Made by a program: the position numbers and the translations under genes. A DNA stretch of 64,000 bases. Origin: Clostridiales bacterium. GTDB taxonomy: Bacteria; Bacillota; Clostridia; Lachnospirales; Lachnospiraceae. The stretch spans positions 1-64,000 of the forward strand of contig JAHAJA010000020.1 of NCBI GenBank assembly GCA_018372435.1, in the 5' to 3' direction. The notes under the pieces are model-generated. The model was not told where the DNA came from and made no database searches. It saw only the letters and a list, made by a program, of their open reading frames with translations. Shown here one piece after another: positions 1 to 9,409 of this stretch (its first letter is position 1; every line of letters begins with the position of its first letter).

Positions 1-117
1 TCTCCTTCTATCAACAGACTCGAGAAATCACTTCGTAATTTCCCTCGTTGACTAATAACTCCTTCGGAGTACGGTCTTACACTAACGTGTAATTCCTAGA
101 AGTAGCTTCGCTACTTC
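1..117 (-). repeat. Multi-hairpin dispersed intergenic repeat, copy A
   Basis: Read on the minus strand, this stretch resembles 18726-18815 on the plus strand: both carry a GGRATTACAC block, then AGTGTAAGACC, CTCCGAAGGAGT, AAATTACGAAGT and GAGTCT in the same order. Several blocks are small palindromes. The edge at 99-117 is a hairpin, gaagtagcttcgctacttc, and the stop codon of the ABC exporter gene lies inside it. The repeat continues off the left edge of the window or ends near base 1. Function unknown; it may act as RNA structure at the end of the transcript. Confidence 0.6.
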
Positions 118-1850
118 TTATTAGTCATGTTATACAATTCAGCATAGATTCCATTTAGTTCAAGTAACTCCTGATGTGTGCCTTTTTCGCTAATTCCATC
201 TTCTGTTAACACAATTATATTCTCTGCATTACGAATTGTCGATAGTCTATGAGCGATAACAAAGGTTGTTCTATTCTTAGCTAACTTTTCTAAGGATTCC
301 TGTACTACCTTTTCTGACTCATTATCAAGGGCTGAAGTTGCTTCATCAAAAATTAGAATCGGTGGATTTTTTAGGAATACTCTAGCTATACTTAATCGCT
401 GTTTCTGACCACCTGATAACTTAACTCCTCGTTGTCCAATATACGTATTGTACCCATCCGGAAGTTCCATTATGAATTCATGTGCATTGGCATTCTTAGC
501 GGCCTCTATGATTTCTTCATCTGTAGCGTCCATTTTACCATACCTAATGTTATCCATAACAGTACCAGCGAATAAGTATACATCTTGCTGTACAATACCA
601 ATATTCTTGCGTAATGAATATAACGATAAATCTCTGATATCTATTCCATCGATACAGATTCTTCCACTAGTTACCTCATAAAAACGTGGTATCAAACTAC
701 ACATGGTGGTTTTTCCCACACCCGACGGACCAACCAATGCCACATATTCACCCGGCTTAACACGAAGGTTAATGTCACGAAATACTTCCGCTACTGTATC
801 GATATATTGATAAGCAACATCTTGGAATTCAATCTCACCTTTTACATTAGTAAGAGTAATGGCATCTTTACTATCTACGATATCTGGCTCTACTGCTAAG
901 ATTTCTAAGTAGCGATCAAATCCAGTAATTCCATTTTGAAATTGTTCTGTAAAATTAATTAACTGTTTTACAGGATCTACTAAATTGTTTATATATAATA
1001 GATATGTCAGTAAATCGGATAATTGAATAATATCTTTTACGATAAATACTCCACCTCCAATAATAACGGCTACGTTAATAAGCGTTGTGAATGCACCTAA
1101 CCCAGAGTGGAATACTGACATAATAAAATAACTGTTTCTCTTCGATTCAACAAAATGCGCATTACTTTCATGGAATTTATCTAATTCTACATCTTCATTA
1201 GCAAAGGATTTCACAACTCGTATACCAGAAAGATTATCTTCGATTTGTGCATTAATATCCGCAACACGCTCTCTATTCCTTTTGAATGCAAGATGCATCT
1301 TGGATTTTAGCTTATATGCAAATATGAACATAACTGGGATTATAGAGAACACAATTAAAGTTAGTGGTACGTTGATGAATAGAAGAATAACGAATGCTCC
1401 AATGAATTTGATTAATGAAATCACGATATCTTCTGGTCCATGGTGACAAAGTTCCGTTAGATCGAATAAATCATTCGTGACCCTAGACATTAATTGGCCT
1501 ATCTTTTGATTATCATAAAAGTTAAAAGATAGTTTCTGATAATGACCGAATATTTCGTTTCTCATATCATGTTCCATCTTGGCCCCCATCACATGACCTT
1601 GATAGTTGATAAAGAATTTGCATATAAATTCAACAATAATTAATCCAATCATAACTAATGTTAATTTGATAATAATTTGTAATGCTTCGCTCATCTCGTA
1701 TTGAACCAACACTGTATTCGTTATATATCTTACGATCATAGGGTACACTAGTGTGATTGCTGCTGCCATTATTGCAAAGAACATATCCGCAAAGAATAAG
1801 CCTTTATATGGTTTATAGTACGATATGAATTTTTTAGCCTTTGGACTCAT
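111..1850 (-). CDS. ABC exporter, fused membrane and ATPase domains (MsbA/LmrA type)
   Basis: A 579-residue half-transporter that would act as a dimer in the cytoplasmic membrane, exporting an unknown substrate (lipid, drug or peptide). The first ~310 residues carry about six membrane helices of the ABC exporter fold. The ATPase domain follows with Walker A GPSGVGKTT near 375, signature LSGGQKQR near 480 and Walker B ILIFDEATSALD near 500. A GGAGGAAA ribosome site precedes the ATG. The stop codon TAG is within a repeat hairpin. It stands alone, with repeats on both sides, and the substrate cannot be read from sequence. Confidence 0.9.
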   Translation of the reverse strand: MSPKAKKFISYYKPYKGLFFADMFFAIMAAAITLVYPMIVRYITNTVLVQYEMSEALQIIIKLTLVMIGLIIVEFICKFFINYQGHVMGAKMEHDMRNEIFGHYQKLSFNFYDNQKIGQLMSRVTNDLFDLTELCHHGPEDIVISLIKFIGAFVILLFINVPLTLIVFSIIPVMFIFAYKLKSKMHLAFKRNRERVADINAQIEDNLSGIRVVKSFANEDVELDKFHESNAHFVESKRNSYFIMSVFHSGLGAFTTLINVAVIIGGGVFIVKDIIQLSDLLTYLLYINNLVDPVKQLINFTEQFQNGITGFDRYLEILAVEPDIVDSKDAITLTNVKGEIEFQDVAYQYIDTVAEVFRDINLRVKPGEYVALVGPSGVGKTTMCSLIPRFYEVTSGRICIDGIDIRDLSLYSLRKNIGIVQQDVYLFAGTVMDNIRYGKMDATDEEIIEAAKNANAHEFIMELPDGYNTYIGQRGVKLSGGQKQRLSIARVFLKNPPILIFDEATSALDNESEKVVQESLEKLAKNRTTFVIAHRLSTIRNAENIIVLTEDGISEKGTHQELLELNGIYAELYNMTNKK

Positions 1851-1873
1851 ATATTTCCTCCTACTATTGTGCT

Positions 1874-1928
1874 ATAGACCTTTGGTCTATCCATTATTTA
1901 CGATTCCTAAGAAGTAGTTTTCCTACTT
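1874..1928. repeat. Two small hairpins upstream of the exporter, the second related to the hairpin at 99-117
   Basis: Positions 1874-1890 form a perfect stem (ATAGACC, loop TTT, GGTCTAT). Positions 1911-1928 form a second stem, GAAGTAG with CTACTT. The leading ATTCCTAAGAAGTAG at 1903 closely matches ATTCCTAGAAGTAG at 92, so related modules flank the exporter gene in the same orientation. Confidence 0.45.
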
Positions 1929-1931
1929 ATC

Positions 1932-2146
1932 ATAAGTTACTCAAACTTCGCACATAAAAAATTTCACTTAGAGTAGGTAATTGCTATATTCATAAGAAAA
2001 ACTATCTGAACACGTCAGTACTAGATTGAACAACGCGAAATTTTAGTACTGCTACGTGTGAAGCTAAGCGAGAGCGGGTTTTTCGCCTACTATAGCAGTT
2101 CGCTACTCCAATGAATCTTCAAGTACGAAGTTTGAGTAAGTTATAT
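1932..2146. repeat. MITE-like long imperfect palindrome
   Basis: The two ends carry a perfect 12-base inverted repeat, ACTCAAACTTCG at 1939-1950 and its complement at 2127-2138. Inward, 1971-1990 pairs with 2089-2108 (about 16 of 20), and 2010-2023 pairs with 2044-2059 apart from a two-base insertion. The whole 215 bases can therefore fold as one long hairpin and holds no coding frame. This is the form expected of a miniature inverted-repeat element; no clear target-site duplication was seen. With the pfkA terminator and the hairpins at 1874-1928 it accounts for the gap 1851-2220. Confidence 0.5.
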
Positions 2147-2148
2147 AA

Positions 2149-2190
2149 AGAGCTGTCACACTGGGGATAACCCCTTTATATGACAGCTCT
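2149..2190 (-). terminator. Rho-independent terminator of pfkA
   Basis: AGAGCTGTCA pairs with TGACAGCTCT, and the loop contains an inner GGGGTTATCCCC hairpin. On the minus strand it is followed by TTTATATAA. It starts 30 bases after the pfkA stop. Confidence 0.75.
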
Positions 2191-2220
2191 CATGTATTTG
2201 GTAATATAATTACATATAAT

Positions 2221-3195
2221 TTATCTAGATAGTTTTTTAGAGATATCAAATAAATATTGATCGATATCCTTAGTCATGTTAAGTGCTTCATCGATATCAT
2301 AATCTACGAACTCACCACTTCTGTAACCTACTACACGGTTTGTAGCTCCTGCACTTAATAAGTCAACAGCTTTTGCACCCATAGCAGATGCATAAACTCT
2401 ATCTTTACATGTTGGGCTTCCACCTCTTTGGATATGACCAATAATTGTTGCTCTCGTTTCCATACCAGTAGCTGCTTCGATTCTCTTAGCCATTGCATAA
2501 GAGTCACCTATACCTTCAGCATTAATAATGATATGATGTTTTTTACCTACTTTTCTCTTTTCAATGATGTTGTTGATAATTCTATTCTCATTATGATCAT
2601 ATCTCTCAGTAATAAGAATATCTTCTGCACCATTAGCAATACCACACCATAAAGCAATATAACCAGCATTTCTTCCCATTACTTCAATGATGCTACATCT
2701 TTCATGTGAAGTTGACGTATCTCTTACTTTATCAATCGCTTCCATAGCAGTATTAACAGCGGTATCAAAACCGATTGTATAGTCTGTACAAGCGATATCT
2801 AAGTCGATTGTTCCTGGAAGAGCAATTGTGTTAATCCCTAGATTAGCAAGCTTTTTAGCACCTTGGAATGAACCGTCACCACCAATAACTACAACACCAT
2901 CGATACCATGTTTCCTACAGATCTCAGCGCCTTTTCTTTGTCCTTCTTCTGTTCTGAATTCAGCACAACGAGCTGTGTAAAGAACTGTTCCACCTCTTGA
3001 TATGATATCTGCAACGCTTTTCGCGTCCATGTCAATGATATCTTCTTCTAACAGACCACTGTAACCTCTTCTGATACCTTTAACTTTTTTACCTGCGGCA
3101 AGTGCTGTTCTTACGACTGCTCTGATTGCGGCGTTCATACCAGGAGCATCGCCACCACTTGTCAATATACCAATTGTATTGATTTCTTTTGCCAT
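2221..3195 (-). CDS. pfkA: ATP-dependent 6-phosphofructokinase
   Basis: Phosphorylates fructose 6-phosphate to the 1,6-bisphosphate, the committed step of glycolysis, in the cytoplasm. The 324 residues begin IGILTSGGDAPGMNAAIRAV, the nucleotide-binding start of the family. GGDGSFQGA near 105 has the Gly usual in ATP-using enzymes. PGTIDLD replaces the textbook PGTIDND, a variant I recall as common in clostridia. MGRNAG and the substrate-binding ERCSIIEVMGR segment are present. The frame is open upstream to 3270, but the ATG at 3195 has a good GGAGG 9 bases ahead and gives the family N-terminus. dnaE lies immediately upstream. Confidence 0.95.
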   Translation of the reverse strand: MAKEINTIGILTSGGDAPGMNAAIRAVVRTALAAGKKVKGIRRGYSGLLEEDIIDMDAKSVADIISRGGTVLYTARCAEFRTEEGQRKGAEICRKHGIDGVVVIGGDGSFQGAKKLANLGINTIALPGTIDLDIACTDYTIGFDTAVNTAMEAIDKVRDTSTSHERCSIIEVMGRNAGYIALWCGIANGAEDILITERYDHNENRIINNIIEKRKVGKKHHIIINAEGIGDSYAMAKRIEAATGMETRATIIGHIQRGGSPTCKDRVYASAMGAKAVDLLSAGATNRVVGYRSGEFVDYDIDEALNMTKDIDQYLFDISKKLSR

Positions 3196-3332
3196 AATAA
3201 AAAACCTCCATGAGATATTTATATATAGTAACTGTATAGCTATACAACTTTTAAAAAGCTGAATGCACAAAATGAATAAAATTCATTTTATTCATTACTA
3301 TTTACATGTAACTGCTTATAATCTTCTACATT

Positions 3333-6300
3333 CTAATCCATTTTTCTACGTTTTTCAATACTCTTTTCGATTATTTTCACATTATCAGCACCATAGTTCT
3401 CCTTTAATTTCTGTATTAATTCAAGGTTCGCATGGATTGTTCTACTCTTTGGAAGTAGCTTCTTTGCTTTCTCTGATTCACAATAGATAATAACCTGGTC
3501 TTTCCCATCACTTTCACTTAATAACTCATATAGATCTTTTTCTTTTAATAAGAATACCTCTTTTGAAGGAAACTTTATCCACACATCTTTTGGCAAAGAA
3601 TCAAATGGTATAATCTCGCCGCAAATCAACTTAGCCGGCTTGTCTTCTTCTACTGTAATCTTACCTCTAATAAATACTTTGTTATCTTCTAGTAGATGTT
3701 CTTTATAACGTTCATAATCTCTAGGGAAGATGATTACTTCTACATTACCGAATAAATCTTCTATAGTGATAAATGCCATCATTGAATTATTTCTAGTAGC
3801 TTTTACCGTCTTTGCTGTTATCATCCCACCAATTATAGCGGTTTCTCCATCTCCTACCTTTACACAGTTTGTTTCTTCGTCTAATGCAAAGTCTGTAGAG
3901 TATGCTGTAATATTCTTTTTCCACAAGGATTCGAATTCTTGTAACGGATGACCACTTACATAGATTCCAAGCACTTCTTTTTCAAACCCTAATAACATAT
4001 CTATAGTAAATTCGCCCACATCAGGCATCTGAATCTCTTCCACTTTTTCTTCCTTACCCATAAAATCAAATAAGGAAAACTGCCCTGAGATGGAATCCTT
4101 CTTTTCACGGTTCACATCCTCTAATACTTTAACATAGATCATCATCTTCTGTCTTCTTGTACCAGGTAAACTATCTACAGCACCTGACTTTATAAAACTT
4201 TCGATGGTTCTCTTGTTAATCTCTTTTCCTGTTAGTCGCTTCGCAAAGTCCTTCAGATTAGGGAACTTACCATTCTCCTCTCTCTCTGCTACAATCGCAT
4301 CAATTACAGGTCTACCAAGTCCTTTAATTGCACTAAGACCATAACGAATATCTGTACCCGCCACAGAGAAATTGCCCTCTCCTTCATTGATATCTGGAGG
4401 AAGAATCTGAATCCCCATCTGTCTACAACTATAGATATATTCTGATACCTTTGATGGATTATCCATTACCGATGTCATAAGCGCAGCCATAAATTCTACT
4501 GGATAGTATTTCTTTAGATATGCAGTTTGATAAGAAACAACGGCATATGCTGCTGCATGAGATTTGTTAAATGCGTATTTTGCAAAGTCTGTCATCTCAT
4601 CGTAGATATGATTTGCAACTGCTTCAGGTATTCCATTGTTTACGCAACCCTTAACACCTTCCGCTTCATTACCATATACGAAATTCTGACGCTCTTTTTC
4701 CATTACCGAAGCTTTCTTCTTAGACATGGCACGACGAACTAAATCGCTTCGTCCATAGCTATATCCCGCAAGATCACGAACAATCTGCATAACCTGTTCT
4801 TGATATACAATACATCCATACGTTGGTGCGAGAATAGGCTCGAGTTGTGGGCACTCATATACAATGGAATCTTGTTCATTCTTACCTCGTATATACTTTG
4901 GTATGAAGTCCATTGGACCCGGCCGATATAAGGAGATTCCAGCTATAATATCTTCAAGATTTTGCGGTTTTAATTCCTTCATGAAGTTTTTCATACCAGC
5001 ACTTTCTAGCTGGAAGATACCATCTGTCTTACCAGAACCAATTAGTTCAAATACACCTTTATCGTCATAATCAATATGATCGATATCTAGCTGCTTATCC
5101 TCTGGTAGCTTCTTATTCACTAACTTAACTGCATTCTGTATAACCGTTAGCGTACGAAGTCCTAGGAAGTCCATCTTTAATAGTCCCAATTCTTCTAAAG
5201 TTGTCATAGGAAACTGGGTTGTAATTGTATCGTCCGATGCTCTAGACAACGGTACATATTCATCAATAGATGCCTTACTGATTACAACACCCGCAGCATG
5301 CATAGAAGTATGTCTTGGTAATCCTTCTAACTTCATTGACATATCTAGAAGGTACTTTGCTTGTTCATCGGAATTATATAAGGTCTTCAACTCGGGATTC
5401 ATATCAATTGCCTTCTTAATCGTAATTCCAAGTTCTGTTGGAATCATCTTGGCAACACTATCTACATAGGCATATGGTAAATCAAGTGCTCGTCCTATAT
5501 CACGTATAACCATCTTGGCTGCCATTGTTCCAAAGGTTACAATCTGCACCACGCGGTCCTTACCATACTTGCGTACAACATAATCAATTACTTCTTGTCT
5601 ACGTTCGAAGCAAAAATCGATATCAATATCGGGCATTGTTAAACGTTCTGGATTTAAGAACCTCTCAAACAGTAGATTATATTTGATTGGATCAATATTC
5701 GTAATTCCAAGTGTATAGGAAACGATACTACCGGCCGCTGAACCACGTCCTGGTCCCACCATAATACCATGATCTCTTGCATATTTAATAAAGTCCCACG
5801 TAATTAAAAAGTAGTCAACAAACCCCATGCTATGAATGGTCTCTAATTCGTATGTCAAACGTTCTCTAAGTTCATCCGAAGGATCTGGATAACGCACTTC
5901 TAATCCCTCATTACATAATTTCTGAAGATAATCCCATGCAGAATATCCATCTGGTACATCATAGCTTGGTAACTTATACTCACCGAATACAATTTCCACA
6001 TTACAACGCTCGGCAATCTTATTGGTATTCTCAAGTGCTTCTTTCGCATAAGGAAATATTTCTTCCATCTCCTCTGGAGACTTCACGTAATATTGTCCCC
6101 CTTCATAACGCATACGATTCTCATCTTCAACCTTCTTCTGTGTCTGAATACATAGAAGAATATCGTGTGGCTCTTCATCACTTGCTAACGTATAATGAAT
6201 ATCATTCGTCGCAACAAGTGGAATTCCTGTTTCACGGTTCAGTCTAAGCATACCTTGATTTACCGTCTTTTGCTCTGGAATTCCATGGTCTTGTATCTCT

Positions 6301-6815
6301 AAGAAGAAATTATTCTCACCAAATACTTCCTGCAGGCGTAATGCTTCTTTCTTCGCTTCTTCATAGAAACCTTTTCTTAGATTACTTGCAACAATACCCG
6401 CTAAACAGGCGCTTAATGCAATTACTCCTTCGTGGTACTGCTCTAATACCTCATAGTCCACTCTAGGTTTATAATAGAAGCCTTCTGTAAAACCTCTGGA
6501 CACAATCTTCATCAAGTTATGGAAGCCTGTATCGTTCTCAGCTAATAACACAAGATGGTTATAACGAACATTATTGTTGTTCTCTTTATCAAATCGTGAT
6601 CCTGATGTAACATACACTTCACAACCTAAGATTGGTTTAATTCCTTGTGCTTTTGCAGCTCGGTAAAAGTCAATTACTCCATACATTACACCGTGATCCG
6701 TTATAGCCACACTGGTCATTCCTAATTCTTTGACCCTAGCAATTAATTCTGTTATTTTATTCGATCCGTCTAGCAAACTATATTCGGTATGGACGTGCAA
6801 GTGTGTAAAGTTCAT
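3333..6815 (-). CDS. dnaE: DNA polymerase III alpha subunit
   Basis: Replicative polymerase subunit of the DnaE1 type, 1160 residues, the usual length. It starts with a PHP domain (HVHTEYSLLDG, residues ~5-15). The catalytic palm motif PDIDIDF lies near residues 393-399 and its acidic residues are intact. PGRGSAAGS and the finger and helix-hairpin-helix regions follow. An OB-fold domain near 990-1080 contains GGMITAKTVKATRNN. RBS AGGAGG precedes the ATG. It is upstream of pfkA with about 137 bases between them, so the two may be partly co-transcribed. In Firmicutes with PolC this enzyme would extend primers; polC is not in the window. Confidence 0.97.
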   Translation of the reverse strand: MNFTHLHVHTEYSLLDGSNKITELIARVKELGMTSVAITDHGVMYGVIDFYRAAKAQGIKPILGCEVYVTSGSRFDKENNNNVRYNHLVLLAENDTGFHNLMKIVSRGFTEGFYYKPRVDYEVLEQYHEGVIALSACLAGIVASNLRKGFYEEAKKEALRLQEVFGENNFFLEIQDHGIPEQKTVNQGMLRLNRETGIPLVATNDIHYTLASDEEPHDILLCIQTQKKVEDENRMRYEGGQYYVKSPEEMEEIFPYAKEALENTNKIAERCNVEIVFGEYKLPSYDVPDGYSAWDYLQKLCNEGLEVRYPDPSDELRERLTYELETIHSMGFVDYFLITWDFIKYARDHGIMVGPGRGSAAGSIVSYTLGITNIDPIKYNLLFERFLNPERLTMPDIDIDFCFERRQEVIDYVVRKYGKDRVVQIVTFGTMAAKMVIRDIGRALDLPYAYVDSVAKMIPTELGITIKKAIDMNPELKTLYNSDEQAKYLLDMSMKLEGLPRHTSMHAAGVVISKASIDEYVPLSRASDDTITTQFPMTTLEELGLLKMDFLGLRTLTVIQNAVKLVNKKLPEDKQLDIDHIDYDDKGVFELIGSGKTDGIFQLESAGMKNFMKELKPQNLEDIIAGISLYRPGPMDFIPKYIRGKNEQDSIVYECPQLEPILAPTYGCIVYQEQVMQIVRDLAGYSYGRSDLVRRAMSKKKASVMEKERQNFVYGNEAEGVKGCVNNGIPEAVANHIYDEMTDFAKYAFNKSHAAAYAVVSYQTAYLKKYYPVEFMAALMTSVMDNPSKVSEYIYSCRQMGIQILPPDINEGEGNFSVAGTDIRYGLSAIKGLGRPVIDAIVAEREENGKFPNLKDFAKRLTGKEINKRTIESFIKSGAVDSLPGTRRQKMMIYVKVLEDVNREKKDSISGQFSLFDFMGKEEKVEEIQMPDVGEFTIDMLLGFEKEVLGIYVSGHPLQEFESLWKKNITAYSTDFALDEETNCVKVGDGETAIIGGMITAKTVKATRNNSMMAFITIEDLFGNVEVIIFPRDYERYKEHLLEDNKVFIRGKITVEEDKPAKLICGEIIPFDSLPKDVWIKFPSKEVFLLKEKDLYELLSESDGKDQVIIYCESEKAKKLLPKSRTIHANLELIQKLKENYGADNVKIIEKSIEKRRKMD

Positions 6816-7012
6816 GATTTTCCTCCTTAAGTGATGTGTTTCTGGTGTAAGACAAGGACGTAACGTAGTAATTCACCAAAACACTCTCTTAGAAGCGAGC
6901 CCCAATTGGCGCCTTCGACCTTAATCTATGTAAATCCGTATATTTTCTCTATTATCATACCATTTTTTTGATAGCATTACTAGTACAAATGTTCTCCAAT
7001 TACTATTGAAAG
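6816..7012. other. Short noncoding gap upstream of dnaE with a possible decayed hairpin repeat
   Basis: About 200 bases with no supported gene. Positions 6847-6885 contain GTGTAAGAC, then GTAACGTAGTAATTCACC, which faintly recalls the GTGTAAGACC and ACGAAGTAATTTC blocks of the repeats at 1-117 and 18726-18815. I could not define a convincing promoter. Confidence 0.2.
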
Positions 7013-7957
7013 CTAGTGAATGATTTCAAAAATATAAACATCTCCTTCTGCTATATTCAGAGAAACCTGCCCATTTACATCTACTTCATATGCAGTACTC
7101 CTATTGTGTTTTAAGTTACTTGGTATGGGTTTTAGTCGATCACCACTGTCCACTATAACTGTATAATCAAGTGCTACGCTTACCTTAGCTTGTACAGTAA
7201 ATACACCTTCTTGTAAAAATTCAATTATTAGATACTCTTTATTCGTATTCGTTTCATTAAAGAATTGTTCAATAATATTACTTTCTATCTCCGTTGCTGC
7301 ACGTACTCGTAACATAAGATTTAGATCTGTAACCTTCCTTACTTGTTTCCCTTTTTGTTTTCCATCAAGAAACCAAGCATATCTCACTATTTTATCATTT
7401 CCCACGATACGTATTGTTATGCTTTTCTCACTCTTTATAAGAGTTGCAATTGCTTCTTGTCTAAGCATAATCTCTTCTATTTGTATATTACTTTTTTTCA
7501 TAATAGAATCTGGTATGTGAATTGCTATTTCAACTTGATTTATTTCTGATGTTTCTATATACTCCTTAATTGCATCTGTAGGGCATTCTATATGTATTTT
7601 GAGTGGTTGTTGTTCTGACGTTTCCTGTGATAATTCAATTATTCTCTCTTCTGAAAATTCTAGCATAACCTCAGCAGTTTTGATTCCTACTTGATCTTCG
7701 CTTATTTCCATATGTACACCGGGATAAACTTTAGCTAATGATGTTATGACTTTATTACCTTTATCTCTTACTACGACAGATTTTACTTTTGATCCTTCCC
7801 CCGTATTAACTTGCATAATTTGTGCATTACCATTTTCCTTAGCTTTCATCGTAACTTCCTTGAACATTGACCCGTGTAGAAGACTTGCACCTAGCATACA
7901 AGTAGCTACAACAACACAACCTTTTATACGTTTCACTCTATTACATATTCCTCCCAT
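7013..7957 (-). CDS. Secreted or membrane-anchored protein of unknown function
   Basis: I do not recognise this 314-residue protein. A basic start (NRVKRIKGC) and a hydrophobic run VVVATCMLGASLL look like a signal peptide or single anchor, and the rest is hydrophilic and beta-rich with no obvious motif. There are only a few cysteines and no lipobox. The ATG at 7957 has no ribosome site ahead of it. GGGAGG lies just inside the frame, so translation may start at the GTG at 7936, which gives the typical signal start VKRIKG. It sits alone between the crh-like gene and dnaE. Confidence 0.6.
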   Translation of the reverse strand: MGGICNRVKRIKGCVVVATCMLGASLLHGSMFKEVTMKAKENGNAQIMQVNTGEGSKVKSVVVRDKGNKVITSLAKVYPGVHMEISEDQVGIKTAEVMLEFSEERIIELSQETSEQQPLKIHIECPTDAIKEYIETSEINQVEIAIHIPDSIMKKSNIQIEEIMLRQEAIATLIKSEKSITIRIVGNDKIVRYAWFLDGKQKGKQVRKVTDLNLMLRVRAATEIESNIIEQFFNETNTNKEYLIIEFLQEGVFTVQAKVSVALDYTVIVDSGDRLKPIPSNLKHNRSTAYEVDVNGQVSLNIAEGDVYIFEIIH

Positions 7958-8066
7958 CTGATTGTTTTGTATATATTTTACATATTGATAGTATCATCCG
8001 TTGTCACCATAGTCAAACCATACCATCATTGGTTTTTCGCCAAAGTATGCATATTCACCTTCATAC

Positions 8067-8123
8067 AAAAAAGGCTATAGTAAAAGTAGATCACCAATCA
8101 ACTTTTACTATAGCCTTTTTTCT
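8067..8123 (-). terminator. Strong terminator after the murB-rapZ-whiA-crh operon
   Basis: A perfect long stem, AAAAAAGGCTATAGTAAAAG pairing with CTTTTACTATAGCCTTTTTT. The T-run on either strand makes it usable in both directions. It begins 11 bases after the stop of the HPr-like gene. Confidence 0.9.
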
Positions 8124-8133
8124 TTATTACCAA

Positions 8134-8388
8134 CTATTTGCTACTTAAATACTTTTCAATGTTCTCCATAGCTGTTTCTTCATCAATTCCATCAGCTATA
8201 ACTGTAACTGTTTCACCAGCCGCAATAGCAAGACTCATCATACCCATAATACTCTTGGCATTTACTTTCTTTTCTTCACTTTCAACATAAATACTACTTT
8301 CGTATTGACTAGCTACTTGAACAAGTAAAGCAATTGGTCTAGCCTCTAATCCTGTTGGAATCTTAATTGTTATTTGTTTTGTAATCAT
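8134..8388 (-). CDS. crh: Crh-like HPr protein lacking the PTS histidine
   Basis: An 84-residue HPr-fold protein. In phosphotransferase HPr the sequence around residue 15 is GLHARP; here it is GLEARP with Glu15, so it cannot carry PTS phosphate on His. Ser46, the HPr kinase site, is conserved in AKSIMGMM. This is the pattern of Bacillus Crh (Gln15/Ser46), a regulator working with CcpA in catabolite repression. Its ATG overlaps the whiA stop (ATGA), as in the whiA-crh order of Bacillus, and hprK lies 4 kb upstream. Regulation by Ser46 phosphorylation is inferred. The true PTS HPr must be elsewhere. Confidence 0.85.
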   Translation of the reverse strand: MITKQITIKIPTGLEARPIALLVQVASQYESSIYVESEEKKVNAKSIMGMMSLAIAAGETVTVIADGIDEETAMENIEKYLSSK

Positions 8389-9398
8389 AACTTCTCCTCC
8401 TTGTGTTCCCTTAAATTATCTGCAATAATACTTAATTTTCTTAATCTATGATTAACTCCTGATTTACCAATTGGTACGCTAAGCAATTGCCCTAATTCTT
8501 TCAAGGATGCTTCTGGGTGAGCCAATCGAAGGGTCGCTATCTCTTCTAATCCTTCATCTAATTCACCAAATCCAATTAATTCTTTGATAAATAGGATATC
8601 TTCCACTTGCTTAGAAGCAGCGGCAACGGTTTTATTAATATTTGCAGTTTCACAATTAACTTGTCTATTAATTGAATTTCTCATTTCTTTTAGTATTCGC
8701 ACATTTTCTAAATTCATTAAGGCAATATGTGCCTCCATTACATTTAATAAGTCAACGATTTGAGAGCCTTCTTTTAAATATACTACAAAATACCGTTTTC
8801 GCTGAACAATTTTTGCTTCAATTCCAAAAACCTTCAACATATCACGTAATTGAACAGCTTTTGGCCTTGTTGGTAGGGCTATCTCAAAGTGATATGCTTT
8901 ACTTGGATCACTAATGGATCCAGATGATATGAATGAACCTCTGATAAATGCTCTCTTACAACAAGTATTCTGGACAACAATATTATCTACTATGGATAAA
9001 TTTTCTTTAATATCTCCATACTCGGTTATTAACCTGGTTGCCTTTAATATATTCTTAGCAACATCAGATTGTTTAACAATAGCAATATAAATATTTCCTT
9101 TTTTTAATGTTTCTTCCATGTCACTTCTTAATTCGGAAGTCTGAACTATATTTCGCTCATATTTCTTCTGCCTTACTATTATTTCAGGCCGCACATCAAA
9201 AGCTGCTATTAACAGATTTTGAAATTTTCTTGCTACTGTAAGATTTTCAGAATGAATCTTTATCATGTATTCATCTCTAACAGAAATAGAAATTCTACCA
9301 CATAAACTAATGATAGCAGCAACTTCTGCTATTTGACAATGTCTAGCCGAATTAATTTGATTCGATAATTCTTCTTTTACATCTTTTGAAAATGACAT
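8385..9398 (-). CDS. whiA: WhiA DNA-binding protein
   Basis: A 337-residue WhiA protein: an N-terminal LAGLIDADG-like homing-endonuclease fold without nuclease function and a C-terminal helix-turn-helix. CCKRAFIRGSFISSGSISDP and the closing HPEASLKELGQLL are family signatures. In Firmicutes WhiA affects cell division and chromosome segregation. RBS AGGTGA precedes the ATG. It starts 11 bases after rapZ and overlaps crh by 4 bases, so translation is probably coupled. The gene yvcK, usually between rapZ and whiA in Bacillus, is missing here. Confidence 0.93.
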   Translation of the reverse strand: MSFSKDVKEELSNQINSARHCQIAEVAAIISLCGRISISVRDEYMIKIHSENLTVARKFQNLLIAAFDVRPEIIVRQKKYERNIVQTSELRSDMEETLKKGNIYIAIVKQSDVAKNILKATRLITEYGDIKENLSIVDNIVVQNTCCKRAFIRGSFISSGSISDPSKAYHFEIALPTRPKAVQLRDMLKVFGIEAKIVQRKRYFVVYLKEGSQIVDLLNVMEAHIALMNLENVRILKEMRNSINRQVNCETANINKTVAAASKQVEDILFIKELIGFGELDEGLEEIATLRLAHPEASLKELGQLLSVPIGKSGVNHRLRKLSIIADNLREHKEEKL

Positions 9399-9409
9399 TG
9401 TTATTCACC

